A stretch of DNA of 64,000 nucleotides from Uranotaenia lowii. Taxonomy: Eukaryota > Arthropoda > Insecta > Diptera > Culicidae. Below, piece after piece: positions 23,285 to 34,419 of this stretch; the first letter of the stretch is position 1, and the number at the start of each line of letters is the position of its first letter. A model generated the notes under the pieces. The model did no database searches. It saw only the letters and a program-made list of their open reading frames with translations, and was not told the DNA's origin. Location: positions 138,617,433 through 138,681,432 of the forward strand of contig NC_073691.1 in NCBI RefSeq assembly GCF_029784155.1. The letters are read 5' to 3'. A program made the translations under genes and the position numbers.

Positions 23285-23307
23285 ATTCTATTCTATTCTA
23301 TTCTATT
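23284..23307 (+). repeat. (TATTC)n microsatellite, tail of the adjacent LINE
   Basis: Four to five TATTC pentamers. On the minus strand they would be a (GAATA)n tail at the 3' end of the LINE remnant at 23308-25380. Confidence 0.7.
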
Positions 23308-24255
23308 TTTAATTATTTAAAGAGGATTTTAACCTTCGTGGTCATTCACCCTCTGTATCGAAGAATTGGTTACATTGGTTCAATTTTTGAAGCTAAATTT
23401 TTGATAATAAATTTACACTTTGTAAAAAATTTTCTAGCTTTTCTTCATTGGCTGGATGCAATGCTTCTTCTATCCTATGTCCAATGCCGCTGGATTGTCT
23501 ATATGTTGCATATGCTCTGCATTCTCCGATGGATTCCTTTAGTGAAAAATTCGGAGTGGGTAATCGCTGTGAATTTTTCCTGTCCTTCCAAGCAAGCGTC
23601 GAGGTTTTGATTCGTCGGAGAAACAGCTTAACATTTTCATCCCAATCTGACTCCCATTTTACCCTTATTTCACTTCTCACCCAACTGATGATGTCTTGTG
23701 CTGGAACATCCGTTGTAATTTTAGGACCACTTCTTCCTTCTGCAGTTAGTCTATCGGCTTTAGTATTCCCATCAATCCCAACATGACCAGGTATCCAGCA
23801 TAAAGTGCCTTTAAGTTTACGCAGTTCTTGTTCGATGCTCTGTGGTCCATGGATGTGTAGATTTCCCCGATTCAACTGCTGCCAACACGCTTGCCGAGTC
23901 CGAAAAGATTACAGTTTTGTACCTTGACTTATTTGAAACGTTTTTCAGAGTATACAGTATCGCCATCGCTTCTGCCGAGAAGATGCTGCATTCATCCGGG
24001 AGTTGGAAGGATATATCTCTCGAATTGTTGGTGATGCCGAAACCTACATGTCCATTTGCAACAGAACCATCCGTGTATACAGCCAGATGATTTTGATACC
24101 GTGCTTCCAGGTGGTTTTTAAAAATTTGTATCGCCTTGTTGTTGTTTTCTCCGACTTAAAACTGCTTTTTAATAGTCCAATCGATTTTAGAGGCTTCTTT
24201 ATTCCAAGGTCTAGTACCCACGATGTAAGATTGGCAAACGGTTGGAATTGATTTT
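23308..24255 (-). pseudogene. I-group LINE: RNase H domain and C-terminus
   Basis: On the minus strand the RNase H domain is clear: YTDGSVANGHVGFGI (first Asp), SAEAMAILYTLKN (Glu), FSDSASVLAAVES (second Asp), then WIPGHVGIDGNTKAD (the HVG and last Asp). The downstream arm with WVRSEIRVKWESDWDE and the C-terminus run to a stop at 23393. A frameshift near 23870 separates the second Asp block from WIPGHVG. RNase H inside ORF2 is a feature of I-group non-LTR elements. A short 3' UTR and the pentamer tail follow. The upstream part of the same element continues beyond the hAT insertion at 24264. Confidence 0.85.
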
Positions 24256-24263
24256 CCGGTGAG

Positions 24264-25109
24264 CAGTGTTCGGCACAAAAGTGCTAAACCGCTAATCGCT
24301 AATTAGTCCGCTATCTTTATGTTAGCCGGTTAATTTTACCGCTAAATTTTGATCAAGCTAGCGTACAAGAAAGTTCCGTTAATTTTTGATTCCGCTAATT
24401 GAAGACCGCTATCTCTCATATATTAGTTCAAAACTCATGAAAGATTTCTGATATAAGTATACGTTTTGCCGTACAATGAATTTCATATGCTGTTAACAAG
24501 TCATTTAGCCTGTTTCATGTCTGAATGGAAACTGTTTTTGTGTTTTCTGTTGTTAAGTTTGAAAGTGTTGTTCACGTACACGTTTATGAAATCACTGACT
24601 TGAGCCTCAACACGAATTTGTGGCATCAATGAGAGTCACTGATAAAAATCTAATACATACATAAATTGGACCAAGATAAAATCTGGAAATAAAACTGTCA
24701 CACACACTCTTGTTCTAGTAACTGTGAAACGCTTAAGAACTGCCTAAATTTGGGTCCAAATCTCATAAGTTTTGGACCAATCCTTAAACAAGTTTTAAAA
24801 AATGTCGAGTTGAAAATGATATAGTGTGCAGTGCTGTTGCTTTGGTCGAGTTGGGTCTAAACTGGCTGTTTGGATAATGTTTATAAATGGATAGAACAAT
24901 GTGATTAAACGTGAAGTTCAGAAAATATGCATTATTTTTCGTTATACGTTATTGTTGGTAAACAGTTAGCGATTAGTGTTTAGCGCTTTAAACTTGAAGC
25001 GATAACTTTTTCAGTACATTTAGCGGTTTTGATTAGCGATCGCTAACTTTGCAGTCGTTAGCGATTCAATTAGCGGCGCTAATCTTTCAGTTAGCGATGC
25101 CGAACACTG
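24264..25109. mobile_element. Non-autonomous hAT-type element with 8-bp target duplication
   Basis: Perfect 12-bp inverted ends CAGTGTTCGGCA are flanked by CCGGTGAG on the left (24256-24263) and TCGGTGAG on the right (25110-25117), a 7/8-matching 8-bp duplication as hAT elements make. Both subterminal regions are packed with GCTAA/TTAGC words (AATCGCTAATTAG at the left; GATTAGCG, TTAGCGAT at the right). No transposase frame. It splits the LINE at 23308-25380. Confidence 0.85.
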
Positions 25110-25380
25110 TCGGTGAGCGATTGAAAGATCTGTAGGGATCTCTCTGTGGCAGGAGTAGATTTCTTTAGATTGTTTTTCTGAAAGTTGTATCGCATGGCAA
25201 GTTATACGCTCGGTGAAACTAAAATTCCAAGGCAGAGTTCTGCTTTCAGCATGGATGGAAAGTACTGGGCTGCTACGCATTGCCCCAGAAGATATACGCC
25301 CGCCTGCGTTGTAACATGGCTTAAGTGGGTTCACAGAATTTAAGCCTTTTCTGACTATTGTGTTTATTGCATAGTACATT
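25110..25380 (-). pseudogene. I-group LINE: segment after the RT, upstream of RNase H
   Basis: The minus-strand frame (25020-25379) reads MYYAINTIVRKGLNSVNPLK, then YNAGGRISSGAMRSSPVLSI and HAESRTLPWNF, the conserved 'N-A-G-x-R-I-x-x-G-A' block that follows the palm/thumb in I- and Jockey-type proteins. It joins in order and orientation to the RNase H part once the hAT element is removed. The last ~30 residues of the open frame belong to the hAT element. Confidence 0.8.
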
Positions 25381-25565
25381 TTGGAAACGACAATACTTTT
25401 AAAAACCCGATTTAATACACTTAACAGTGGATTTGAGCCTTTCTTTCAGATTCAAAACGTATTTGTTTTGCGCGTTTTAATCCATAACGGTAGAATGTTT
25501 ACAAAAATCACTTTTGTAAATGATTTTCGTTAAATGAAGCTCTCAAACGGAATAAACTATAGGGG

Positions 25566-26795
25566 ATGAAAAAAAAAAAGGAGATAAAATTTGTCAAATT
25601 TGTCAAAAATGTCAAATTTGCAAATTTTGTCGATTTAATCAATATTGTCAATTTTATGGATTTAGCTAGTTTTGATAATTTTGTCGATTTTGTCGATTTT
25701 ATAAGTTTTGTAATTTTTGTTTATTTGAATCAGTTTTGTCAATTTGTTCAATCTTGTCAATTTTGTCAATTCTGTAAATTTTGTCAAATTTGTCAATTTG
25801 ATAAATTTTGTCAATTATAATAATTTTGTAAAATTTGTCAATTTGGTCTATTTTGTCAATCTTGTCAATTTTGTCAGTTTTGTCAATTTGGTCAAATTTT
25901 TCAATTTCGTCGATTCAATCAATATTGTGATTTTGCGATTCCTGTAAATTTGGACGATTTTGTCGATTTAATCAATTTGGTCATTTTTGTCAATTTTAAC
26001 AATTTCTTCAAATTTGTTCAGATTTGTCAATTTTGTCAATGTTTGCAATTTTCTAAATTTTGTCAATTTGGTCAATTTTGTCAATCTTCTCAACTGTGAC
26101 AAACTTGTCAATTTTGTCAATATTGGCAATTTTGTCAATTTTGTCAATTTTGTCAATTCTGTCAGTTTTGTAAATTTTGTCAATTGTGTCAATATTGTCG
26201 ATTTTGTCGAAATAGTCAATCTTGTCAATGTTGTCAGTCTTGTCAATCTTGTTAGTTTTGTCTATTTTGTGAATTTTGTCAATCTTGTCAATTTTGGCAA
26301 TTTGGTCATTTTGTCAGTTTTGTCAATTTGGTGAATTTTGTCAGTTTTGCCAATTTGGTCAATTTTGTAAATCTTGTCTTTTTTGTCAAATTGGTGAATG
26401 TTGTCAGTTTTCACATATTGGTCAATTTTGTCAATTTTGTTAATTTTATCACTTTTTTCAATCTTGTCAATTTTGTAAGTTTGTCAGTAAAGTCAATCTT
26501 GTGAATGTTGTCAATTTTGTCAATTGTGTCAATATTGTCGATTTTGTCGAAATTGTCGATATTGTCAATTTTGTCAATTTTGTCAGTTTTGTCAATTTGG
26601 TGAAGTTTGTCAGTTTTGTCAATTTGGGCAATTTTGTCATTTTGTCGGTTTTGTCAATTTTGTTAATCTTGTCAATTTTGTCAATCTCATCAATTTTGTC
26701 AACTTTTTCAGTTTTGGCGATTTTGTCAATCTTGTCAATTTTGTCAGTTTTGTTAATTTTGCCAATTTAGTTAAATTTGTTCTTGGCCAGCCTGG
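25566..26795 (+). repeat. Degenerate 9-bp repeat (TTTTGTCAA)n
   Basis: About 1.2 kb of imperfect TTTTGTCAA / ATTTTGTCA units with scattered substitutions (CTTGTCAA, TTTGGTCAA, TTTGTAAA). Since the unit is 9 bp, plus-strand frames repeat NFV, QFC or ILS tripeptides and the minus strand repeats LTKLTK; none is likely to be a protein. 25381-25565 before it has nothing recognisable. Confidence 0.92.
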
Positions 26796-27560
26796 CCAAA
26801 ATGGTTAATTCGTATTTATGTGCCTTTTCCAAAAAAAAAATCCGAAATGCTTCAAACACTACTATGGAGAACTTGGTGGCGCCACTGTTTGGATTGACTC
26901 TCAAGCCGTTTTCGTCAGACACCAACCCCAACAACAAAACGCAACAATTGCACAGGTTTTTCTATGCGAACGAAAAGCTTTCATTGCGCAACGTTAGATC
27001 TGAAGAGAAAAGGGAACGAAAAGGGAATTTGCCCGAGAGCTTAAAGCTCGAGAGGATTGAGTAGCATTTGTCTAATTAGATTTGCTTCCACGGGCGAAAT
27101 TCTCTCCTGTCGTTCGTGCCTAGGAAGAAGCTTCCTGAGCACGAACGGCACGTGAGAAGATGAGAGGATGTGCATACATCGTCCGCGTACCCGTGTTGTT
27201 TTCCCCTTCTCAGAGCAATCTGTTTCTGAATATAATGTTGGCCGAAGTTACTATCGCTTTCGTACCATGCAGTGTGGGCATGACCTACTCATCAACGACT
27301 TCATTACTTTCGGGGTCGTACCCCTTGGTGAAAACCATATTTATGTTTCACAATTCGGAGCTTTTCCGAAATTTTTAGAAATGGTTCGGTTTTAATCTGA
27401 ACCATTAAAATGAAAAAAAATACAACCCTTGGCCGCGAAAATTTGCACTGTTGGCTTCCTCCCACACGGTTTCTGTCACGATGACATCAAACCTGAGTGG
27501 GAGTGAAGCCTGTCTGTTCTCCCTTCCACACATCGACAGGACCATAGTTTTAGTTAGCAA
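26796..27560. other. Non-repetitive stretch, mixed composition
   Basis: Includes a 95-residue plus frame (26777-27064) with no recognisable domain and a GC-richer part at 27060-27330. There is a 13-bp inverted repeat, CGTTCGTGC (27112-27120) with GCACGAACG (27139-27147). No firm call is possible. Confidence 0.4.
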
Positions 27561-27563
27561 GCG

Positions 27564-27604
27564 CGTATCTATGACGTCACGTATAATTTGACGTCATAGA
27601 TACG
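27564..27604. promoter_or_regulatory. Perfect hairpin holding two CRE octamers
   Basis: CGTATCTATGACGTCA (27564-27579) and its exact complement (27589-27604) are separated by 9 bp. Each 16-bp arm contains the palindromic cAMP-response element TGACGTCA. The octamer is the consensus site for CREB/ATF-type bZIP proteins; whether it functions here is an inference. Confidence 0.5.
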
Positions 27605-27784
27605 ATAATCTTGATTTTAGTGATTGCTGGTTGTGGCTAGCAAGGCCAATTGACACGTTTTTTGGAGTGATGATTTGATGATAATTACTATGAAAATTTA
27701 ATTTTCAAACTATTTTGTTATTTTTTCTTTCTTTTATAGACCGAAGAAGAAAAAAAAACAAATTTTTTAAGATAAAAACCATTT

Positions 27785-28000
27785 TTATTGTACTGCCCAG
27801 TTTCGCAAAAACATGCAAAAAAGTTTACAAAAAATCACACCAATACACACAAATACACAGACATCGTCTGAACTCGACGAGCTGATTCGATAGGTACCTA
27901 TAAAGGTATATCTAAGACCCATAATTAAGGATCTCCCAAATCGACCGATAACTATACCTTTCTGAAAGAAAGGCAAAAAGGTTAGCAGGCATTTTCGATT
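27785..28000 (-). repeat. Short interspersed repeat between two LINE parts
   Basis: Contains ACAGACATCGTCTGAACTCG, ACGAGCTGATTCGATAGGTA and, at the inner end, CTTTCTGAAAGAAAGGCAAA. The last is a near-palindromic word that I associate with interspersed repeats of mosquito genomes from general familiarity, not from any search. It follows the frameshifted C-terminal side of the RT below. Confidence 0.35.
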
Positions 28001-28793
28001 ACCACCGTATGGGTGACCACCTATGGCTCGGAGCAGATTTATTCTTGTTTCGTGGGCTGCTTTGAGTTCGAAGATATGGGGGGAAAAGTTAAGAGTTTTT
28101 GTAAACGTTACACCTAGGATTCGTGCTTTTTTTGACTTGAGGAACACTGTTGTTGTGAATACGAACTTCAGGTATCGTTTTATGTTTCCTTCTATTGCAT
28201 ATATGCAAGATGCTCGACTTTTCAGAGGATATCGTGAATCGGACTTGGTCGGCCCAATCAACAACAGCTGAGACTGCCTTTTGCAATTTTTTTCTTATGC
28301 TTTTGACTTGGGTTCCCGACACCATCAACAAAAAATCATCAGCATACACGTAAACTTGAATACCACGGGGGATCTTTTCGAAAATTGATTCCATGGCTAC
28401 AAGAAAGAGGGTTACAGCCAACACTGATCCTTGGGGAACGCCGTTTTGTTGCCGTTTCTCGTCGGAAAAGTTTCCACCTACAAGGACTTTGAAGGACCTG
28501 TTTGTGAGAAAGTCTTGTAAAAATTTATAAGGTTTGCCATTGATCCCCCACTTTGCAAGCGTTTCGAGAATCGGCGCTTTTTGGGCTGTATCGTAAGCTT
28601 TGCTGAGGTCAAATAGGGCTAGTTCTGAGTGTTGTTTTTTCTTCAATGGGTTTTCCAGCGCTGCCTCAAGTTCTGCTAGGTATTGGTCTACGCCTCTGCC
28701 CTTCCGGAATGCGTATTGCTGTGAGCTCCATAATTTGCGACTTTCTATCCACTGAACTAATCTACGGTTGACCATGCGTTCCAGAATAAGCAT
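28000..28793 (-). pseudogene. I-group LINE reverse transcriptase, truncated
   Basis: The RT core is readable on the minus strand: QQYAFRKGRGVDQYLAEL (finger region), LALFDLSKAYDTA (motif A Asp), GVPQGSVLAVTLFLVAME (motif B), VYVYADDFLLMVSG (motif C, catalytic YADD intact), then ILGVTFTKTLNF in another frame. A frameshift near 28120 breaks the protein between the palm and the thumb. The N-terminal endonuclease is absent. The part after RINLLRAIGGHPYGGNRK is decayed. It may belong to the same insertion as 23308-25380 (same strand and order) with 2.4 kb inserted between, but that is not provable here. Confidence 0.87.
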
Positions 28794-29039
28794 ATTCTCA
28801 TCTTTATCGAGAGATATTTACGAACTGACAAAATTGCTGTCCGGTTCAACTTTTCTTTTTGGACAAAGCTTGCCGTAAATGAATGATAGAAAATCACTCA
28901 ATACGAACGTGTTAAAGATAATTATTTAAAATGTCTTAATAGTCAATACTGATGTTATGAAATCGCTTGGTACATCTTTTTACCTGGAAATAATCACATT
29001 TTCGTAGGTGATTGAAATAATTTGAGAAACATGAGGTAT

Positions 29040-30440
29040 CAAAGAACGAAAGAACACAAGAACTCAACAGAGCAACATCTCCCTGTGTATCTGGTCTGCT
29101 CGGAACCCAGAGCAGCACTGATTTCTTCATCATCTGACCGTAGGTTGCGGCAAACCCGAATCAATCGACCAACGCCTGCATAAAATAGTTTATACGACGT
29201 CAACATGTCACACAAATCGTTTACGAACAGTATGAATATTAACGGTCCAAGATTACTACCTTGGGGAGCACAGGCAGAGCAGAAAGAGTTGACTCCAACA
29301 AAAGCCAAGCGGGAGTTGAAATACGAGGCAAGCCACTTTGTTATCCAAGGTGTCGTGTGTCTATTACCAATAAGTGAGGAACACGGTCAAAAGCTTTGAA
29401 GAAATCGATTTATACAATGAGCTGACGTTTTTCGAGTTTTGGTACCACAAAATTTACAAATGTTTTGAGATTGTTGAACGTCTTTTTATAAATCCATGTT
29501 GATCGCTATCAATTAACTGAGCTATGGACGGATATATAGCATCGTACACTAAGATTCCAGTACTTTCGCAAAACAGTTAAGGATTAAAATCGAACGGTAG
29601 TTTTCGACGGAATATGTGCTGCCACTTTTATGTACAGGTTGGATCGATGCTATTTTCCACGCCTGCGGGAAAGCTCCAGATGACAGGGACATATTTAAAA
29701 TCCTTGTTAGAGGTATCGCTATTGCGGAGGCACAGATTTTTACGAATACCGGTGGCAAATTGTCAGGTCCTGGTCCTTTCGAAACGTTCACTGCTATTTA
29801 TAGACGTCAATATAGGCGTCAACATCAGAAGGTGTAAGAGAAGGTACAAGGATATTGTATGACGGTAAAGATTCAAGTGATACAGCTGAAGTGAGTCCAT
29901 CGTCATTCAGGAAAACTGACTGGAAGAACTCAGCAAACGGGTTCTTTCGGAGTCGGTTAACGTTTTTGCTGTCTTGCCGAATACATCAACTGGGATCCTG
30001 CAGTAGTTTTTTTCGGTTATGGATATATGACCAAAAAGCAGCGGGATTCGTTTTAAGCTCGCTTTGAGTGCAGTTCACGTACTCACGAAAGTAAACTATC
30101 CTGAACGAGTTCGTAGTTTTTTTCAACATCTACTAGAACTGACCTATCTTTGTTAGATCTTGCCTTCTTGCTTTCCTTAAGCAGTTACATAATAGGCGGA
30201 GATGCGGTTTCCACCATGGCTTGCGATTGTTAGATCTAATTTTAAGAGCTTTTTTGGTACAACTGTATCCGAGGTAGCATAAAATTGCTCGTTGAAACAG
30301 GAGATACAGTCATTGACGTTTCAAATTGTTTGGATTGTTGTCCAGTCAATTGAAACGAGAGCGTTGATTAGGTCATCGTAGTCACAATTTCGGAAGTCTC
30401 TTCATGGAGTGCACTCGTTCGATTGTGCAGCGTGTAGTGC
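29040..30440 (-). pseudogene. Jockey/CR1-like LINE, endonuclease-RT linker and RT, decayed
   Basis: On the minus strand, in order: a linker region near 30200-30400 (SIDWTTIQT, DCISCFNEQFY), then RT start KGPGPDNLPPVFVKI, IASIQPVHKSGSTYSVENYR (29549-29791), HGFIKRRST and a degenerate FxKAFDRVPH segment, then CAPQGSNLGPLIFILFVNDL (29039-29308). The catalytic YADD is replaced by YAGVGRL, so the enzyme would be dead. Stops and frameshifts separate the pieces. This is a different family from the RT at 28000-28793. 28794-29039 between them holds nothing recognised. Confidence 0.82.
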
Positions 30441-32039
30441 GATTGTCAAGTTTTAAAATAAACGGTGAGTGGTGTGAGTCAAATTTTTAAAATCGATGTA
30501 AGTGGGTTGAAAACGGCAATAGTGGGTTGAACCTGTGTCAATAGTTTTTTTTTTGACCGCATACAACAATTTCACGTACGAATCAAGCTATAACTTGTAA
30601 GTGTTTTATGTAAATTTCAAAAAAATGTTCACGAAGTACTTATGTGAAAATTCAGGTCTATATAATGTTTCCTTTTCGTGTGAGTGTACCGTTGGCCGCA
30701 TTCTGTGTATCCTTTCCTTTTGTTATCTACGTTTGAGATGCAACAGAGAAAAAATAACTTGATCTTAGAAACTGGCCCAATGACAGTTGAAAAATATTAA
30801 AACAGGTGCCCAAAATCCTGTGGTTCTGCTTTAAATATCTTGCATTCCACACGAATACGATTGTGATATACTTTGAATCATTCTTGTCAGCTGCTTATAG
30901 TATAAAAAAAATTGGAACGTGGGCCGGAAATTAATTGTTAACATGTTGTTCGTTGTGTTTCTTAAAATTACAAAAAAAAAAACAACTCAGTAAACAGGCT
31001 TTATTTGCATCCTAAGTACCATTTTCGCTCATTAATGCATGAATATGGTTCAACTAATAACCTAACGTTACCCAAGAGCATAACCATATAACTGTAACAA
31101 ACCATAGAACAACAGTAGAAAGTATCCCGAAGCCCAACAGCATGCATTTCATTCCACTTCAACGAAGCGAAGACTTTGTTGCTATCTATCTCGCTTATTC
31201 TCGCACTTGTACCTTAGGTTGTTTTGATGATGTGCAGAAAACGATACCGTCAATCGATCCGGTTCTAGACCATGAATTCAAGCCACATAACCACACACAA
31301 AAATGCCTGGTTCAGATGCTGATCGCTTTCAGAGACTCCAGCCAGCCCCAGGAGCCATACACAGTACCGGAGTTAGTATAGCGGCCGTTCCACATGGCTT
31401 CTCTGCTCCAGGATCACAGAGAAAGGTTGGATGGAATGGGGAATCCTTTGGCACCATTTTGAACGAATCGTAAACTCGCTACCTACCAGTAGCTACCGGT
31501 ACCTAAAGAGAAAAAGCACAAGATATCTATTTTTAAAAATAAAACCGATAGGTTCTCGCTGGAATGAGTCACCAGAATGGATTGAAGTATTTAGCAGCAG
31601 TCTGAATAGCAGCTCCATAAGTGGTGTTTTCCATAGCCCCGGCAGAAAGCAGGTATTCCACAGCCGAGAGCAAATCAATCGATTCCGATCTGGTTGTCCA
31701 TTCATAGCCGGTCGATGAGCGATTAACTGCCTGGCCCCCGGGAAAAGACATAGACATATTCCTATGAATGTAGGTACCGTATCGTAGCGTATGTGTGTCA
31801 GGGACGGAAGCTGTTCACCTGGATGGATTTTCCGGAACCTATGTCGCTGGTTCCAAACGAGAGAACTGGTCTGTTGTTTGTCTTTCAAGCGGTAATAGTT
31901 AGAAGGAAATTCATTGATTTAGAAAACCAATTGAATGGGATCAGATTGAGCGAATAAATGTCATGGGCTGTCGTTACATGAATGCACATGATTATTGGAA
32001 TAATGTTTCAATGAATATTCAATTCATTTCGAATGACTC
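30441..32039. other. Non-repetitive stretch, no gene recognised
   Basis: 31140-31890 is more balanced in base composition and carries several overlapping frames of 79-131 residues on both strands (for example 31493-31888 on minus), but none has a recognisable domain, and both strands are equally open, which argues against coding. Could include conserved intronic sequence. Confidence 0.4.
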
Positions 32040-32770
32040 GTACATAGTGGTGCGATTTTGAGTAAGACTTGATGACTGGACTTTCATACAATTTTTCACA
32101 CAATTCGAGAAATATTCAAGCAAACGGAACCAAATTTGACATGCAAGGGTATATGGGTAGGAAAAATATTTGAAAGAGGGTTTCAGGCTCCTCCCTCTAT
32201 CCAATATTGAGGTAGAAAAGGGGGAGGGGCCTCCCATAAAATTTTTGCAAAATTCGAGAACTAATCATTTGGGTATGAGAAAGGTTTCTATCATGATTAG
32301 AGACCCCACCCTCTTCGATTGGGAGATATAAAGGAGGGAGGGATAGTTTAATGCTTTATTCGATAAACTGATCATGCAAATGAATCCAAGATTCACAAAG
32401 GAAGGTATAAGGCTACGATTCAAGTTTCTACGATGTATGAGACCCATCTGTTCTTTCACTGGGGAATAAGAAGGGGAGAGGGGTCTCCCTTTTATGCATT
32501 ACTCGAGAGCTAATCGAATAAAAAATCAAATTGATATGGAAGTATATTCGAGTACGAGAAATGTTTTTTTTTTTTACGTTTCAAAACCCCTCCCTCTCCC
32601 CAACGAGAAGAGGGGAAGAAGAAGGGATGTTATTTAAAAATATTTTTGGATCACTCGAGAAATTATTTTTCAAATAATCTAGCAGAGGGTATTCCACAAC
32701 CACAAACGTGATCACAGGGATGATAAAATACTTGAAAACTGGTTTGCAAGCTCGAATAACCAAAAAAAAC
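32040..32770 (+). repeat. Degenerate long tandem repeat with GGAGGG/CCTCCC blocks
   Basis: About four diverged units of 150-190 bp, each with a CTCGAGAAMTAATC-like word (32251, 32357, 32502, 32652) and a purine-rich block (GGGGGAGGGGCCTCCC, GGAGGGAGGGATAG, GGGGAGAGGGGTCTCCC, CCCTCCCTCTCCCC). Divergence is large, so unit borders are uncertain. Confidence 0.45.
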
Positions 32771-32930
32771 TTGTTTTAATAGCAATTTGACCCATTCGAA
32801 AATGGGTCCTACTTGATTCCTTAGGTACTTACCCGAACCAGGATATTAAACTTGCTGTTTAGAGTTCACGAAGATAACAAGAAGTTGTTCGACATATGAA
32901 AAGAATTATGCAAATTATTTCATTCGATTA

Positions 32931-34147
32931 AAGGGTGATACGGTCAAAATTTGGTCAAGGGAAAACGCTTGTAAATCGGTGAAATCGTTTATTTAAAAAA
33001 TCAAATTAAATTTCTTTTTCAAGTTTAATTAGTATAAAATTCAGGAAAAATGTTCAGTTAGGCTTCCGCTTTTTCAAATCCGAATGGCCGGGCCTTACGC
33101 TTAACCCCTGCCATCAGATTTTGTACAGCCACCTTGTCCACCTTCTTCGCCGCATAAAGCCAGTTTGCCTTGAACTGCTGCTCGTCCTTAGCAGTTTTTT
33201 TGGTCTTCTTTAGGATCCGCTTGACAACAGCCCAGTATTTCTCAATTGGGCGGAGCTCTGGCGTGTTGGGAGGGTTCTTGTCCTTGGGATCCACCTGCTC
33301 GTTGTTGGTGGCGAACCACTCCATGGCCTTTTTACCGTGATGGCAAGATGCCAAATCCGGCGAAAACAGTACGGAACAACCGTGTTTCTTCAGGAAAGGC
33401 AGTTTATTCAAACACTCTCCCACGTAAATTTCTTGGTTGACAGTCCCGGAAGCTTTGAAAACGCTGCTTTTCAAGCCACAGGTACAGATGGCTTGCCCAA
33501 CCAGATATTTCTTCGCGAACTTTGACAGTTTCATGTGCTTGAAAATATCTGCTACCTTTCCCCTTTCTTTTGCCGTATAAAACTCCTGTCCCGGAAGCTG
33601 CTTGTAGTCGGCTTTGACGTAGGTTTCGTCGTCCATTACCACGCAATCAAACTTCGTCAGCATCGTCGTGTACAGTCTCCGGGATCGCGCTTTGGCCGTC
33701 GAATTTTGTTTATCATCGCGATTTGGAGTCACTACCTTCTTGTAAGTCGATAGTCCGGCTCGTTTTTTGGCTAGATGCACGGTTGTAGACGATACACCCA
33801 GTTTATTTGCGGCATCTCGGAGAGAGAGGTTAGGGTTTCGCTTGAAACTACCGGCAACTCTCTTTGTCGTCTCAGTGGCTTCCGGTTTTCGAATTACCCC
33901 TGATCCAGACTTCATGGCTCATGCAAGTAGCTCGGATTTTCGCGATGCGCGAGCAAAATTTCGATACGCTGCTCTTCTTCCTTGGACGGCATTTTGACAA
34001 CTGAAGAGTGAATTCCAAAATCAAAATAGGAGCAACATTCTACACACACACACCTTCAAAATGAGGGGTGTTCAGGTTTTTTTTCAATGCAAAATTGAAA
34101 GATATACGTCAAGTTGATATTGACCAAATTTTGACCGTTTCACCCTT
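32931..34147 (-). mobile_element. ITmDD37E transposon, copy 2
   Basis: A 1,217-bp element with ends AAGGGTGATACGGTCAAAAT at the left and AAGGGTGAAACGGTCAAAAT as the complement of the right, flanked by TA (32929-32930 and 34148-34149). One A/T difference between the two ends. It carries one nearly intact transposase gene on the minus strand. Confidence 0.95.
33058..33992 (-). pseudogene. DD37E transposase, copy 2, DNA-binding region deleted
   Basis: A 285-residue frame (33058-33915) contains the full catalytic domain: VVMDDETYVKAD (Asp near residue 95), LFSPDLASCHHGKKAMEW (Asp 187) and PNTPELRPIEKYW (Glu 225). Asp187 and Glu225 have exactly 37 residues between them, which is the DD37E signature. 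A second DNA-binding helix-turn-helix, LSLRDAANKLGVSSTTVH, is present near residues 30-46. The true start MPSKEEEQRIEILLAHREN is at 33992, but ~79 bp that encode the first helix-turn-helix are deleted near 33917, causing a stop (SYLHEP then TGA) and a frameshift. The protein would cut DNA but could not find its ends properly. Copy 1 has the complementary lesion. Confidence 0.93.
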
Positions 34148-34419
34148 TATGAAAGAAAAATTATATTGTGGTATTTTTGTATTTAAGTAACCCTCTTAAA
34201 CCTTACCCCGCCTTTGGACGAGGTTTACTAAATATAATCGGCATAGATCCAAAAACAATCATTATTTCAACTTACTTTTTAGGCAGAATGTTCAAAACCA
34301 TGTAAATCTTACAATCCATACTAACAGCAGCTGTTTGACAAGCATTTCACAAAAGCTACTGCTTAGAAAAACTGAAAAACATGATAAATCTGTAAATGTA
34401 CCTATTTTTTGAAAATTAT

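Noticed and set aside
25566..26808. Possible fibrous NFV/LTK repeat proteins on either strand
   Set aside because: Simple 9-bp repeat with several frames open at once.
31142..31890. Host exon candidates with balanced composition
   Set aside because: Both strands are similarly open, there are no recognisable domains, and I saw no splice-site pair supporting a conserved product.
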